A DNA stretch of 64,000 nucleotides, taken from the NCBI RefSeq assembly GCF_023238445.1, contig NZ_CP096658.1, positions 2,356,001 through 2,420,000 on the forward strand, given 5' to 3'. Source of the DNA: Halorussus gelatinilyticus (lineage in GTDB: Archaea; Halobacteriota; Halobacteria; Halobacteriales; Haladaptataceae). The notes below the pieces were generated by a model that did not search any database, was not told the origin of the DNA, and was given only the letters and a program-made list of their open reading frames with translations. Positions 1-9,001 of this stretch are shown in pieces. Position numbers and translations under genes: made by a program. Positions within the stretch are counted from its first letter, which is position 1. Each line of letters opens with the position of its first letter.

Positions 1-141
1 TACGCTGACGACCACGACATCGACCTCATCGTCATGAGTACCCACGGTCGGTCGGGCGTCGGCCGAGTAGTTATGGGGAGCGTCACTGAACGCGTGATTC
101 GCGTGGGCGAACTGCCCGTCGTCGCCGTGCAACGGTCGTAG
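1..141 (+). CDS. Universal stress protein (UspA family), C-terminal end only
   Basis: The window opens inside this gene; only the last 46 residues and the TAG stop are present. The visible part carries the classical UspA nucleotide-binding signature: a Gly-x2-Gly spacing (GRSGVGR) followed after about nine residues by Gly-Ser (GSVTERVIR), and the usual final beta strand ending in PVVAVQ. Proteins with this motif typically bind ATP and act as soluble cytoplasmic stress proteins. The gene ends 55 bases before the ClC gene on the same strand. Whether this is a single or tandem Usp domain cannot be seen. Confidence 0.88.
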   Translation, partial: YADDHDIDLIVMSTHGRSGVGRVVMGSVTERVIRVGELPVVAVQRS

Positions 142-196
142 CAACCTCGTCACGAGAACGTAAGGTATCTTCCGCTTGGCCAACTACGGCCGCGTA

Positions 197-1477
197 ATGG
201 CCTCTGAAAGCGCCTCGGGGCAACTCTCTACCGTACTTCGATGGACCGACGAGCATCACCTCCATCACCAGATGCTCGTCGCTGCGCTACTCGGTATCTG
301 CGTCGGCGTGGTCGCTACGACCTTCCGAGTCGTCTGGTTGGCACTCAAACACCAGCTCTGGACGACTCTCGACGGACTCGTCTGGCGGGTTATCGTCAGC
401 ACGGCAGCGGGGATTTTCATCGGCGCAATCCTCTACGCGACGTTCTATCCGGGAGCGCTCTCGGCGCTCGTTCAACAGTTTCACCGCGAGGGCCGAGTCG
501 AAATGGCCGAGAACGTACCGGTCATCCCGGTCGGTCTTATCGGATTGATCGCCGGACAAAACGCTGGCCCCGAAGGGGTGATGAGCATCGTCGGCGGTTC
601 GTTTGGGTCGAAGTTCGCCGAGGTGTTCGAGTTCGATAATTCGGTGAAGCTCCTCACGCTCGCAGGGATGGGGGCCGGATTCGGCACGATTCTCGGAGCC
701 CCGATCGGCGGGGCGCTCCTCTGGCTCGAACTGCCCCACAAGCGCGGACTGGAGTACTACGAAGCTATCGTCCCGACGTTTATCGCGAGTTTCGCGGGTT
801 ACCTCACCGAAGTCCTGCTAGGCGGGATGGAACTCTTCCCGGCGTGGCGAGCGAGTTCGCTGATGCCGGTCGAACCGTGGCACTTGGCGGCTGCTATCGG
901 AGTCGGTTTGATCTGCATTCCGTTCGGGTTCATCTACACGCACTCGTTCGCAGTTATCGGGCGTCTCTTCAACGAGTGGTCTCCGGCAGTGTACGTCCGC
1001 ACGACGCTGGCGGGCCTCGGTATCGGCGTCTTGGGATACGCGCTTCCCCTGACCTACTTCTACGGTGGCTCGAAGATGAACGTCCTCCTCTCGAACTCGT
1101 TTTCGTTGGAGGTCCTGCTGTTGACCCTCGCAGGGACCATGGTTGCAGCGGCGCTCACGATTCACGGGAACTGGCTCGGTGGACTCATCATTCCCCACAT
1201 GTTCATGGGAGCGCTAGTGGGCCAAGCGGCTGCACTCGTCGTGCCGGGCCTCCCGCCGATGTTCGGGATGTTGGCCGGGATGGCGGCGTTCAATTCGGTA
1301 GTGACGGCAACTCCCCTGTCGTCGGCGCTGATTGCGATTGCACTGACGAACGGTGCGAGCATCACGCCCGTATTTTTGGCCAGCTTGGTGGCGTTCGTCG
1401 GGAGTCCGAACGTCCAGTTTCTGGAGGTTGCGGCCCCGCGAAGCGAAGCACCGGCCTTCTACGCGAACGACGATTAG
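197..1477 (+). CDS. ClC-family chloride channel/transporter
   Basis: A polytopic membrane protein of 426 residues with about ten hydrophobic segments. The ClC selectivity regions are recognisable: GPEGVMSIVGG near residues 123-134 sits where the family has GREGP, with a Glu (about 126) in the place of the gating glutamate; GAPIGGALLWLEL near 167-179 matches the helix carrying the NAPLAG-type motif; GGLIIPHMFMGALVG matches the GGIFAP region. The GREGP proline is replaced by Val. There is no C-terminal CBS domain. I chose the ATG at 197; a TTG at 176 would add seven residues. It probably moves chloride across the membrane, as channel or H+/Cl- exchanger. It follows a UspA gene on the same strand. 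Confidence 0.85.
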   Translation: MASESASGQLSTVLRWTDEHHLHHQMLVAALLGICVGVVATTFRVVWLALKHQLWTTLDGLVWRVIVSTAAGIFIGAILYATFYPGALSALVQQFHREGRVEMAENVPVIPVGLIGLIAGQNAGPEGVMSIVGGSFGSKFAEVFEFDNSVKLLTLAGMGAGFGTILGAPIGGALLWLELPHKRGLEYYEAIVPTFIASFAGYLTEVLLGGMELFPAWRASSLMPVEPWHLAAAIGVGLICIPFGFIYTHSFAVIGRLFNEWSPAVYVRTTLAGLGIGVLGYALPLTYFYGGSKMNVLLSNSFSLEVLLLTLAGTMVAAALTIHGNWLGGLIIPHMFMGALVGQAAALVVPGLPPMFGMLAGMAAFNSVVTATPLSSALIAIALTNGASITPVFLASLVAFVGSPNVQFLEVAAPRSEAPAFYANDD

Positions 1478-1611
1478 TACGGCGGTCCGAAGGTGCACCT
1501 ACTCGTCTGCTCGATTCACGCTCCGAACCGAGGACGAATGCAGGGACAGTCCTGAGAAAATTCGTGGTACAACGTCCGCTTATCCGGCGAGACCAGTGAA
1601 ACTCCGTCGCG

Positions 1612-2766
1612 CTACAGTTCGTCGGCCAACTGCTCGGCGACCTGCCACCCCAACTCGTCTTTCGTCCCCTCGTACTCGCGCGTGCTGTTCTCGCGGACGA
1701 ACAGCGTCCGGGTCCGGTCGTCGCCCATCACGCCGGCGTCGTTGGCGACCACGAACGAGAGGGCCGCCCGGCGGAGCGTCCCGCGGGCCGCGGCGACCAT
1801 CTCCTCGTCGTCGCCCGAGGTCTCGGCCTTGAACCCGACGATGGGGAGGTCACCGGCCTCGCGCACCCGGTCGATGAGTTTCGGCGTCGGCGTCAGGTCG
1901 AGCGTGAGGTCCTGTCCGGAGCGAATCTTCTCGTCCGCGGTCTCGACGGTGTAGTCCGAGACGGCCGCGGCCGAGACGAGCGCGTCGGCGGCCCCGCCCT
2001 CGACGCGGTCCAGCACCGCCTCGGTCATCTCCGCGGCGGTCTCGACCTCCGCGACTTCGGCGTAGGGTACGTCGTCGCCGTCGTGGACCAGCGTCACGTC
2101 CGCGCCGAGCGCGTAGCACGCCCGTGCGACCGCCCGACCGGTCTTGCCCGACGAGCGATTCGTGAGGGTTCGAACCGGGTCGATGGGTTCGCTGGTCGCG
2201 CCGCTGGTGACGACGACGTTCGCGCCCTCGAACCGGTCGGGCGAGGTGGCGCGCGCGACGTCGAGCGCGATGGCGTCCTCGGTCGCTATCTTGGCTTTCC
2301 CCTCCTCGATTCGGGGCTCTACGAACGCGACACCCCACGACTCCACGCGGTCGATGGCCTCCAGCACGCCCGGATGGTCGTACATCGGTTCGTGCATCGC
2401 GGGCGCGACGACGACCGGCACGTCCGCACCGAGCGCGGTCGTCGCGCAGGTCGTCACGGGCGAGTCGTCGATGGCTCCGGCCATCTTGCCGACGGTGTTG
2501 GCGGTCGCGGGCGCGACGAGCAGCACGTCGGCCCACCCCTCGCGGCCGCACAGTTCGACGTGTTCGACGCTCCCCGTAATCTCGGTCACGACCGGATTGT
2601 CGGTGGCGAACTCGACCGCCCACGGATGAACGATACCCTGCGCGCTGTCGGTCATCACCGCCCGGACCGACGCCCCGCGACGGCGAAGTTCGTGGGCCAG
2701 CTCGACTACTTTGACCGCCGCGATGCTACCGGTTACCCCGAGCGCGACGTTGACTCCCGCGAGCAT
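1612..2766 (-). CDS. coaBC: Bifunctional phosphopantothenoylcysteine decarboxylase / phosphopantothenate-cysteine ligase
   Basis: A cytoplasmic CoA biosynthesis enzyme of 384 residues that joins cysteine to 4'-phosphopantothenate and decarboxylates the product. The N-terminal FMN-dependent flavoprotein domain (about 1-185) starts with ALGVTGSIAA, has the active-site His in VEHVEL, and PAMHEPM in place of the PxMNxxM motif. The C-terminal CoaB domain (about 186-384) opens with VVVTSGATSEPIDPVR and the TNRSSGKTG loop. Length is normal for the fused CoaBC. It converges with the ClC gene (134-base gap) and stands alone on its strand. Confidence 0.95.
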   Translation of the reverse strand: MLAGVNVALGVTGSIAAVKVVELAHELRRRGASVRAVMTDSAQGIVHPWAVEFATDNPVVTEITGSVEHVELCGREGWADVLLVAPATANTVGKMAGAIDDSPVTTCATTALGADVPVVVAPAMHEPMYDHPGVLEAIDRVESWGVAFVEPRIEEGKAKIATEDAIALDVARATSPDRFEGANVVVTSGATSEPIDPVRTLTNRSSGKTGRAVARACYALGADVTLVHDGDDVPYAEVAEVETAAEMTEAVLDRVEGGAADALVSAAAVSDYTVETADEKIRSGQDLTLDLTPTPKLIDRVREAGDLPIVGFKAETSGDDEEMVAAARGTLRRAALSFVVANDAGVMGDDRTRTLFVRENSTREYEGTKDELGWQVAEQLADEL

Positions 2767-2970
2767 TACCCGACGTTCGGTTCCTGATAGGTTAAAGAGG
2801 TGCGGGTTGCGGTCGGTCGAGACCGGCCGGACGCCTCGGACGGACCACGCACGCTATATTAAAAGATAGAAATCACGCATTGAAACAGTTGCAACGGTCG
2901 GGACGCACGCGTCGAAACCGATGGAACCGACGCACCCGTTAATGTACCCGTAGCACCAGGACACTCTCGT

Positions 2971-3357
2971 ATGTCGGAGCAAACCGGAACCGAGAACATC
3001 GACGTAAGCGCGGCTTTCGACCTCCTCCGTGACGCGCGGCGTCGGGGGGTCATCTACACCGTGAAGCGAAACGGTCGGACCAGCGTCTCCGAACTCGCCC
3101 GGCGCATCGCGGCGTGGCAGTCCACCGACGGCGACGACGCGCCCGACCGCGATACCGTCGAGACGTCGCTCGTCCACGCCCATCTGCCGAAACTGGACGA
3201 CGCGGGCGTCGTCGAGTACGATCGCGAGGAAGGCACCGTCGAATTCACCGAGACGACCTCGGACCTCGACCCGCTACTGGAGCGGACCCGCGAACGCGAA
3301 CCGACGCTGGTCCGGGCCGCCCGAACGACCAACCTCGAACGCGCCCTCGAAATCTGA
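2971..3357 (+). CDS. DUF7344-type winged-helix regulator
   Basis: A 128-residue soluble protein that fits the haloarchaeal DUF7344 winged-helix family: the start AFDLLRDARRRGVIYTVK, an HTH of the form SVSELARRIA, and the later core LVHAHLPKLDDAGVVEYD. These proteins are thought to bind DNA; the target is unknown. Here the protein stops soon after the wing, without membrane segments, unlike the relative at 46024-46563. It has no operon partner: CoaBC is divergent and L11 converges on it. Confidence 0.82.
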   Translation: MSEQTGTENIDVSAAFDLLRDARRRGVIYTVKRNGRTSVSELARRIAAWQSTDGDDAPDRDTVETSLVHAHLPKLDDAGVVEYDREEGTVEFTETTSDLDPLLERTREREPTLVRAARTTNLERALEI

Positions 3358-3433
3358 GTCTCGGTCGGTGGCGTTGGCCGGCCCGGCAGCTATCGAGTCT
3401 CGGGAAGCAGGAAGTAAGAAGAACTGTGCGGGG

Positions 3434-3922
3434 TTACGCCGCCGCTTCGTCAACCAGCACGTCGTCGTACTCGCCGGCGTCTACCTTCTCCTTGAACTCG
3501 CGGGCGTCGTCACCCTCGATGGTGACGCCCAGCGAGGCGCAGGTGCCGACGATCTCCTTCGCGGCGTTCTTGGTGTCGTAGGCGAGCAGGTCGGGCGACT
3601 TCTGCTCTGCGATCTTCCGAACTTGGTCGATGGAGAGGTCCGCGACGAAATCCTCTTGGGGTTCGCCGCTTCCGGTGTCGAACCCGGCCTCGTCTTTGAT
3701 GAGCGCCGCCGTCGGCGGGACGCCCACTTCGATGTCGAAGCTACCGTCGTCCTCGACCGTGATGGTCACGGGGACTTCGGTACCGTCGAACGCCTCCGTC
3801 TGGTCGTTGATCTCGTTGACGACCTCCTGTACGTTAACCGGCGTCGGTCCGAGTTCGGGACCGAGAGGCGGACCGGGGTCCGCCTGCCCGCCGGGGACGA
3901 GTACTTCTATCGTCTCAGCCAT
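3434..3922 (-). CDS. rpl11: 50S ribosomal protein L11
   Basis: A 162-residue archaeal L11, the rRNA-binding protein at the base of the L7/L12 stalk. The N-terminal domain (1-70) has the proline-rich signature GPPLGPELGPTPVNVQ; the C-terminal domain (about 75-150) has PPTAALIKDEAG and GTCASLGVTIEG. Transcription is probably leaderless, with an A/T-rich TATA-like box (minus strand CTTAAAACC near 3948) 26 bases from the ATG. The usual L1-L10-L12 partners are not adjacent in this window. Confidence 0.97.
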   Translation of the reverse strand: MAETIEVLVPGGQADPGPPLGPELGPTPVNVQEVVNEINDQTEAFDGTEVPVTITVEDDGSFDIEVGVPPTAALIKDEAGFDTGSGEPQEDFVADLSIDQVRKIAEQKSPDLLAYDTKNAAKEIVGTCASLGVTIEGDDAREFKEKVDAGEYDDVLVDEAAA

Positions 3923-3998
3923 ACCTAAACGAACACTCCGGAGCGGTTTTAAGACTTGCTAAGTCAATCGTGTCCGTGTCGGCGGTGTGGGAGGGCGG

Positions 3999-4090
3999 GT
4001 CACCCCTGCGGTTCGGGGTGACGAGTCGGCGGCGTGGCGCAGACCGCGAATCGGCTGCGCGGCAGGGACCGCGAAGCGGCGGCGCGGCAG
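3999..4090. repeat. Hairpin and imperfect tandem 24-base repeat upstream of the DRG GTPase gene
   Basis: Within the 264 bases between divergent L11 and DRG genes there is an 8-bp perfect stem (GTCACCCC 3999-4006 with GGGGTGAC 4015-4022). It is followed by two 24-base units (4042-4065 and 4067-4090) that match at 22 of 24 positions. Each unit can fold a small CCGCG/CGCGG hairpin. The role is unknown; a small RNA or leader element is possible. Confidence 0.6.
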
Positions 4091-4186
4091 ATGGAGGTGG
4101 TCGGCGCGCGAGGCCGAGAGCCGGTGGTGCCGGGTGACTGCCAAGAAAGAAAGGGTTTTTCGGCGCGCACGGCCCACTCTCCCCTA

Positions 4187-5296
4187 ATGGGACTGGAGGA
4201 AGAAATCGAGAACCTCCGCGAGGAGATCGCCGAGACACCGTACAACAAGTCTACGGAGAGCCACATCGGACGGCTGAAGGCCAAACTCGCGGAGAAGAAA
4301 GAGAAACTCGAAAACCAGTCCTCCGCCGGCGGTGGCGAAGGATACCACGTCGAGAAACACGGCGACGCGACCGTCGCGTTCGTCGGGTTCCCGAGCGTCG
4401 GCAAGTCCACTTTGCTAAACTCGCTCACCGCGGCCGAGAGCGAGACGGGCGACTACGAGTTCACGACGCTCGACGTGAATCCCGGCATGCTCCAGTACAA
4501 CGGCGCGAACATCCAGTTGCTCGACGTGCCGGGCCTCATCGAGGGCGCGGCCCAAGGGCGCGGCGGCGGCCAAGAGGTCCTGTCGGTCGTGCGCGCGGCC
4601 GACCTCGTGGTGTTCGTCCTCTCGGTCTTCGAGATAGACCAGTACGAGCGCCTCCGGAAGGAACTCTACGAGAACAAGATTCGGCTCGACCAGGAGCCGC
4701 CGAGCGTCAAGATAGCCAAGAAGGGCAAAGGCGGCATCCGAGTCACGTCGAGCGTGGACTTGGACCTCTCGGAGGACGTGGTCAAGGAGGTGCTCCGGGA
4801 GTACGGCTACGTCAACGCCGACGTGACCATCCGCGAGCAGTTGGACGTGGACCGCCTCGTGGACGGCGTGATGGACAACCGCGAGTACATCCCTTCCATC
4901 GTTACCGTCAACAAAGTGGACCTCATCGAACCCGACTACGTCGAGACCGTCAACGAGGACCTGCACGACCACGGCATCGACCCCGAGGAGGCCATCTTCA
5001 TCTCCGCCGAGGAGGAGAGGGGTCTCGACTCGCTCAAAGAGACCATCTGGCAGGAACTCGGGCTGATGCGAATCTACATGGACAAGCCCGGCCGCGGCGT
5101 GGACAAAGAAGAGCCGCTGGTCCTGGAACGGGGTTCGACCGTCGGCGACGCCGCTCGGAAAATCGGCGGCAACATGGACGAGCGCTTCCGGTTCGCCCGC
5201 GTCAGCGGCCCGAGCGCCAAGCACGACGAGCAACAGGTCGGCAAGGAACACGAACTCGCCGACGAAGACGTCCTCCGACTCGTCGTCCGGAAGTGA
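4187..5296 (+). CDS. DRG-family (Rbg/Obg-like) GTP-binding protein
   Basis: A cytoplasmic translation-associated GTPase of 369 residues. The N-terminal helical segment (1-50) is charged and coiled. The G domain follows with G1 GFPSVGKS (67-74), G3 DVPGLIEGAAQGRGGG (113-128) and G4 NKVD. The C-terminal TGS domain (about 290-369) has the VGDAARKI and ELADEDVLRLVVRK strands. The start is the ATG at 4187, where homology begins; a T-rich GGGTTTTTC box lies about 30 bases upstream, which suits a leaderless transcript. Its stop overlaps the next start by one base (TGATG), so the two genes are probably co-transcribed. Confidence 0.95.
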   Translation: MGLEEEIENLREEIAETPYNKSTESHIGRLKAKLAEKKEKLENQSSAGGGEGYHVEKHGDATVAFVGFPSVGKSTLLNSLTAAESETGDYEFTTLDVNPGMLQYNGANIQLLDVPGLIEGAAQGRGGGQEVLSVVRAADLVVFVLSVFEIDQYERLRKELYENKIRLDQEPPSVKIAKKGKGGIRVTSSVDLDLSEDVVKEVLREYGYVNADVTIREQLDVDRLVDGVMDNREYIPSIVTVNKVDLIEPDYVETVNEDLHDHGIDPEEAIFISAEEERGLDSLKETIWQELGLMRIYMDKPGRGVDKEEPLVLERGSTVGDAARKIGGNMDERFRFARVSGPSAKHDEQQVGKEHELADEDVLRLVVRK

Positions 5297-5724
5297 TGGC
5301 CGCCGACTCGCGGCGAGCGCTCGCGCTCCTCGCACTCGCCGCGCTCCCGTGGACCGTTCTCACGTCGGGCGATCTGGTCTTCGCGTGGGGGTTGGCCACG
5401 ACCGACCCGATTCACGTCACGACGCTCTCGGACTACCTGCTGGTGTACACGCAGGGTCTCCCGAACCGACTGCTCGCGTGGCCCGTCGCGGTCCTGCTCT
5501 ACCTCCTCGCGGTCGCCAACGCCGCGCTCGGGACCGTCGCCCCGGAGCGGGAGGACCGGCGCGTCACGGGCGGTCTCCTCGCGCTGGCGGGCGTCAGCGA
5601 CCTCTGGTTCGCGCTCGGCCTTCGGACGCCGGGCCTGCTGGCGGTGCCGGTCGGAACCGTCCTTCTGTGGACCGCGGCGTGCTGGTTCCACTGGCCGGAC
5701 CTGCGGACCGCGCTGTGGCAATAA
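5296..5724 (+). CDS. Small four-helix membrane protein, haloarchaeal family of unknown function
   Basis: A 142-residue hydrophobic protein with about four membrane segments (around residues 8-30, 52-75, 90-108, 112-130). The N-terminus has LALAALPWTVLTSGD. I recognise the pattern from haloarchaeal conserved membrane proteins but know no function. It is translationally coupled to the DRG GTPase through TGATG, which suggests co-expression only. Confidence 0.75.
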   Translation: MAADSRRALALLALAALPWTVLTSGDLVFAWGLATTDPIHVTTLSDYLLVYTQGLPNRLLAWPVAVLLYLLAVANAALGTVAPEREDRRVTGGLLALAGVSDLWFALGLRTPGLLAVPVGTVLLWTAACWFHWPDLRTALWQ

Positions 5725-5812
5725 CTGTTCGTCCGTGCGTGCGCGCGTATCCACTCCGAGTCCTTCCGCGAACGGTACGCTTTTGCGCCGGAACCACCAC
5801 GTTCGAACCGTC

Positions 5813-6574
5813 ATGAACGCCACGCTCGACCACGTGATGATGCGCGTCGAGGACCTCGACGCGTCGCTCGACTGGTATCAGGACTACCTCGACTACGAGG
5901 AGAAAGGTCGTTGGGAGGCCGACACCTTCACGAACGTCTACCTCGGGCCCGAGGACGTCCACGAAGAAGGCGCGGTCCTCGAACTCACGTACAACCACGA
6001 CGACCGGAGCTACGAGTTGGGCGACGGCTGGGGTCACATCGCGGTCCGCGTGGACGACGTGTACGACGCCTACGAGGGACTGATGGACGAGGGCGTCGAG
6101 GACTACCGCGACCCGGACTCCTGTGGCGGCTCCTACGCGTTCGTCAAAGACCCCGACGGCCACGAGGTCGAAATCGTCGAGCGCGATTACGGCGCGCGCT
6201 GGAGCCTCGACCACACCATGATTCGCGTCGAAGACGCCGACGAAGCGCTCGGCTGGTACACCCGAAAGCTGGAGTACGAACACACCGGCCGCTGGGAGTC
6301 CGACACCTTCGCCAACTACTTCATGAAGCCCGAAGGCGCGGCGGACGAGGCGATGGCGGTCGAACTCACGTACAACTACGACGGGCGCACCTACGACCTC
6401 GGCGACGCGTGGGGCCACCTCGCGGTCCGCGCCGACGACTTGCAGGACGACTGGGCGACGCTCATGGAACGCGACGCCGAGGACTTCCGCGACCCAGAGT
6501 CCTGTGACAACCGCTACGCGTTCACCAAGGACCAAGACGGCCACGAAATCGAAGTCATCGAGCGCGACGAGTAG
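5813..6574 (+). CDS. Tandem VOC-domain (glyoxalase/bleomycin-resistance fold) protein
   Basis: A 253-residue soluble protein made of two similar VOC domains (about 1-125 and 130-253). Each starts with LDHxMxRVED and repeats the pattern W-x-D-T-F, ELTYNxDxRxY, WGHxAVR and DGHEIEVIER. The His and Glu residues at those points are the expected metal ligands of glyoxalase I-like enzymes. A lactoylglutathione-lyase-like reaction is possible, but haloarchaea use other thiols, so the substrate is open. The ATG at 5813 was chosen because the VOC fold starts directly there and a CTTTTGCG box lies about 30 bases upstream. Confidence 0.85.
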   Translation: MNATLDHVMMRVEDLDASLDWYQDYLDYEEKGRWEADTFTNVYLGPEDVHEEGAVLELTYNHDDRSYELGDGWGHIAVRVDDVYDAYEGLMDEGVEDYRDPDSCGGSYAFVKDPDGHEVEIVERDYGARWSLDHTMIRVEDADEALGWYTRKLEYEHTGRWESDTFANYFMKPEGAADEAMAVELTYNYDGRTYDLGDAWGHLAVRADDLQDDWATLMERDAEDFRDPESCDNRYAFTKDQDGHEIEVIERDE

Positions 6575-6607
6575 CGACGCCTGCCGGTGTTCGGTCGTTG
6601 CCCCTCC

Positions 6608-6612
6608 TTTTT
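6608..6612 (+). terminator. Poly-T terminator after the VOC gene
   Basis: A T5 run after a C-rich stretch, 34 bases past the VOC stop codon, the form of simple archaeal terminators. No strong hairpin precedes it. Confidence 0.4.
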
Positions 6613-6810
6613 CGCAGATTACTCTCACCGAGAGCGAGTCGATGCTTCGTTGCCGTCTCGCCGTCAACCACTTCCGACGAAGTTCACCGAAGCGCATTCG
6701 CCCGGTCGATGGACGCTGCACCTATCGAGGAAATTACTCGATCCGAAACGCCGGTAATATCGGCTTACACGGCCGAAATCGGTTAATTCGAAGTGGCGTC
6801 GCCACAAGAC

Positions 6811-6949
6811 ACTTATAAATTATAGAGGTACCATTGAACCGCGCCCCTACCCACGGCGGCGGTAGCGAGTACGGGCTAGTCAGTTCGATGGGTCGCGGTC
6901 TCCCAGTCCGCGAAAGCTGCTGTCGCCGACCGAACGATCAATTCGAACC
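6811..6949 (+). promoter_or_regulatory. Promoter and long conserved leader of the first S-layer-type gene
   Basis: A TATA element (ACTTATAAAT, 6811-6820) lies about 135 bases before the ATG, so the mRNA should carry a leader of about 110 bases, unusual in a genome of mostly leaderless genes. Two blocks match the leader of the paralogue: 6844-6875 (28 of 32 identical to 9429-9460) and 6918-6934 (16 of 17 identical to 9511-9527). The rest of the 6575-6949 gap shows no gene. Confidence 0.72.
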
Positions 6950-9001
6950 ATGACAGCAACAACTCGAACAGTTCGCAGCGTTTTGCTGGTAGCGATGCTC
7001 GTCGGTTCGGCGTTGACGGGCACGGTCGCGTTCGGCGGCACGGCCGTCGCCGCGGACCTGACCGACGGTGAGCGCTACTGGCAAGGACAGACTATCCGAA
7101 CGGAGAACGTACAGTACGACGAGAGCGCATCCCAGAGCGGTGCCGTCGGCAGCAACGTGAAGCTCGAAGTGATGCAGGTCGACAGCGACGGAGACACCAC
7201 CGAACTCGCCAAGGAGGTCTTCACCAACGCCACCGGCGGGCTCACGCTCGAGACGACCGACCTGTCGGGCGACTATCGGCTCCAGACCGCTCAGAACGAC
7301 TCCCTGATCGCCAACTTCTCGGTCGCGTCACAGGACCTGAACGCCTCGTTCCAAGAGAGCACCGTCGACAACCAGTTCGACACCTCGACGTCGCTCGTCC
7401 TCGAATCGCGGCGGGCCGGGTACAACGCCACTATCACCGCCGACGGCCTGACGCCGAGCGAGTTGCAGAACGTCCTGAACGAGGGCGACCAGTCTCCCGT
7501 TAGGACCGACGACGGCGTCGCCATCACCAACATCCAAACCGATACCCTTCGGGCGAACTTCAGCGGCATCGACGCCGGAAGCTACCCGTTCACCGTCGAG
7601 GTGAACGACACCGGTGCGACCGCCACAGCTACCATCGACGTCAGGCAGGGAGGTAACGCGGCAGCCACTTTCGCGGCGGACGGCGTCGTCTCGGAGCAGC
7701 GCGGCGACAACGCGACGTTCACCGTCAACTTCTCGAACGCCGACAGCGCCACCGTCTCCATCGGCGGCGACCCGGTCAACTGGAAGACCAACTTCACCGT
7801 TTACGACAACAACACGGACGGACGGGCGACGCTGCGGTTCAACACGTACGCGACCGGCGGCAGCGGCGACGACCCGAGGGCGTTCATCACCGCGGCGGGC
7901 GAAGACGAGATTGCGGTCCGCTCCGGTCAGGGAGTCTTCTCCGGGACGAATCTGAGTCCGGGCGGAATCGACGACCCCATCGGTACGGGCACCTACGAGA
8001 TGACCGTCGGGGTTGGTAATTCGACCCAAGACGTGACCCAACTCGTCCTGCAGAACGGGTCGGTCGCGGGCGCGCAAGTCTGGACGCATCCCATCACGGA
8101 GACGGAGAACCTCCCCGAGGACGTCACTGGTCTGCTCGAAAACGTCGCCGCCAGCGATACGGTCGCCATGCGGGACCTCGCGGTGCTGCAGGTGCAAGCG
8201 TCGGGACTGTACGGAAACCTCACGAATCAGACTGTGCTCGACAGTGACCTCTCGGACTACTACGCACTGAACTTCACTCAGACCAACGCGGGCGCGAACG
8301 CCGAAGTGAACCGGTTCAACGGCTCGGCCGTCGAGGAAGTGTACTTCGACGAGGTGAACAACACGTTCTTCGCCGTCGTCGATACGCAGACCAACGGCAT
8401 CGAAGTCGGCGACGAGTATCAGGCCTCGTTCAAGATAGCCCAGCGCAGTCCGCTCGTGACCCAGACCCGGACGGCCAACGCGACGTTTAGCGTCGTCGAG
8501 CGCACTCTCGACTTCACCGGACTGAACGAAAACGGCACGCTGACGATTCCCAGCGCCGAGACGAACATCACCGGCGAGACGAGCATCGCTCCGGGGACGA
8601 CGTTCAACGTGCAGGTTCAGTCCGACCAGTTCGTCCGGACCGCACGAGCCACCGTCGGTCCGAACGGCACGTTCTCCGCTCCGTTCGACTTCAGTAGCGT
8701 CGAACCGGGGACGGAGGTTACGGTGTCGGCGACGGCCAACGGTGCGAACGCCGAAGTCGATGGACTGATCGCCGAGGGCGGCGCTGTCGGGACGACGACC
8801 CCGGCGACTACGACCGCGACGACGACCACTACGACCACCACGACAATCGAAACTACGACGACCACGACCACCACGACCGAAACGACGACCGAGACGACCA
8901 CTGAAGGCGGCGGTGACGGCGGCATCCCCGGCTTCGGTGTCGGCGTCGCGTTCGTCGCACTCCTCACGGCGGCCCTGCTGGCGCTCCGGCGGAGTCGGTA
9001 A
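6950..9001 (+). CDS. S-layer-type surface glycoprotein with PGF-CTERM anchor (paralogue 1)
   Basis: A secreted, cell-wall-anchored protein of 683 residues. The N-terminus (1-34) is the halobacterial surface-glycoprotein signal peptide (VRSVLLVAMLVGSALTG ... GTAVA). The ectodomain (about 35-614) is acidic, beta-rich and full of N-x-S/T sequons, of the type annotated as BGTF/S-layer glycoprotein. A Thr stalk (about 615-652) should be O-glycosylated. The C-terminus is the PGF-CTERM signal: GIPGFG at 658-663, a hydrophobic helix and RRSR. PGF-CTERM proteins are cut and lipid-linked by archaeosortase A, encoded two genes downstream. Several stretches (NEQRGD/SEQRGD, VEASGLYG/VQASGLYG) match the next gene, so the pair arose by duplication. 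Confidence 0.9.
   Translation: MTATTRTVRSVLLVAMLVGSALTGTVAFGGTAVAADLTDGERYWQGQTIRTENVQYDESASQSGAVGSNVKLEVMQVDSDGDTTELAKEVFTNATGGLTLETTDLSGDYRLQTAQNDSLIANFSVASQDLNASFQESTVDNQFDTSTSLVLESRRAGYNATITADGLTPSELQNVLNEGDQSPVRTDDGVAITNIQTDTLRANFSGIDAGSYPFTVEVNDTGATATATIDVRQGGNAAATFAADGVVSEQRGDNATFTVNFSNADSATVSIGGDPVNWKTNFTVYDNNTDGRATLRFNTYATGGSGDDPRAFITAAGEDEIAVRSGQGVFSGTNLSPGGIDDPIGTGTYEMTVGVGNSTQDVTQLVLQNGSVAGAQVWTHPITETENLPEDVTGLLENVAASDTVAMRDLAVLQVQASGLYGNLTNQTVLDSDLSDYYALNFTQTNAGANAEVNRFNGSAVEEVYFDEVNNTFFAVVDTQTNGIEVGDEYQASFKIAQRSPLVTQTRTANATFSVVERTLDFTGLNENGTLTIPSAETNITGETSIAPGTTFNVQVQSDQFVRTARATVGPNGTFSAPFDFSSVEPGTEVTVSATANGANAEVDGLIAEGGAVGTTTPATTTATTTTTTTTTIETTTTTTTTTETTTETTTEGGGDGGIPGFGVGVAFVALLTAALLALRRSR
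8790..8910 (+). repeat. Thr-codon low-complexity repeat (stalk of surface glycoprotein 1)
   Basis: A run of mainly ACG/ACC/ACT codons encoding the Thr-rich stalk. It is part of the coding sequence and not an independent element. Such tracts can change length by slippage. Confidence 0.8.
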
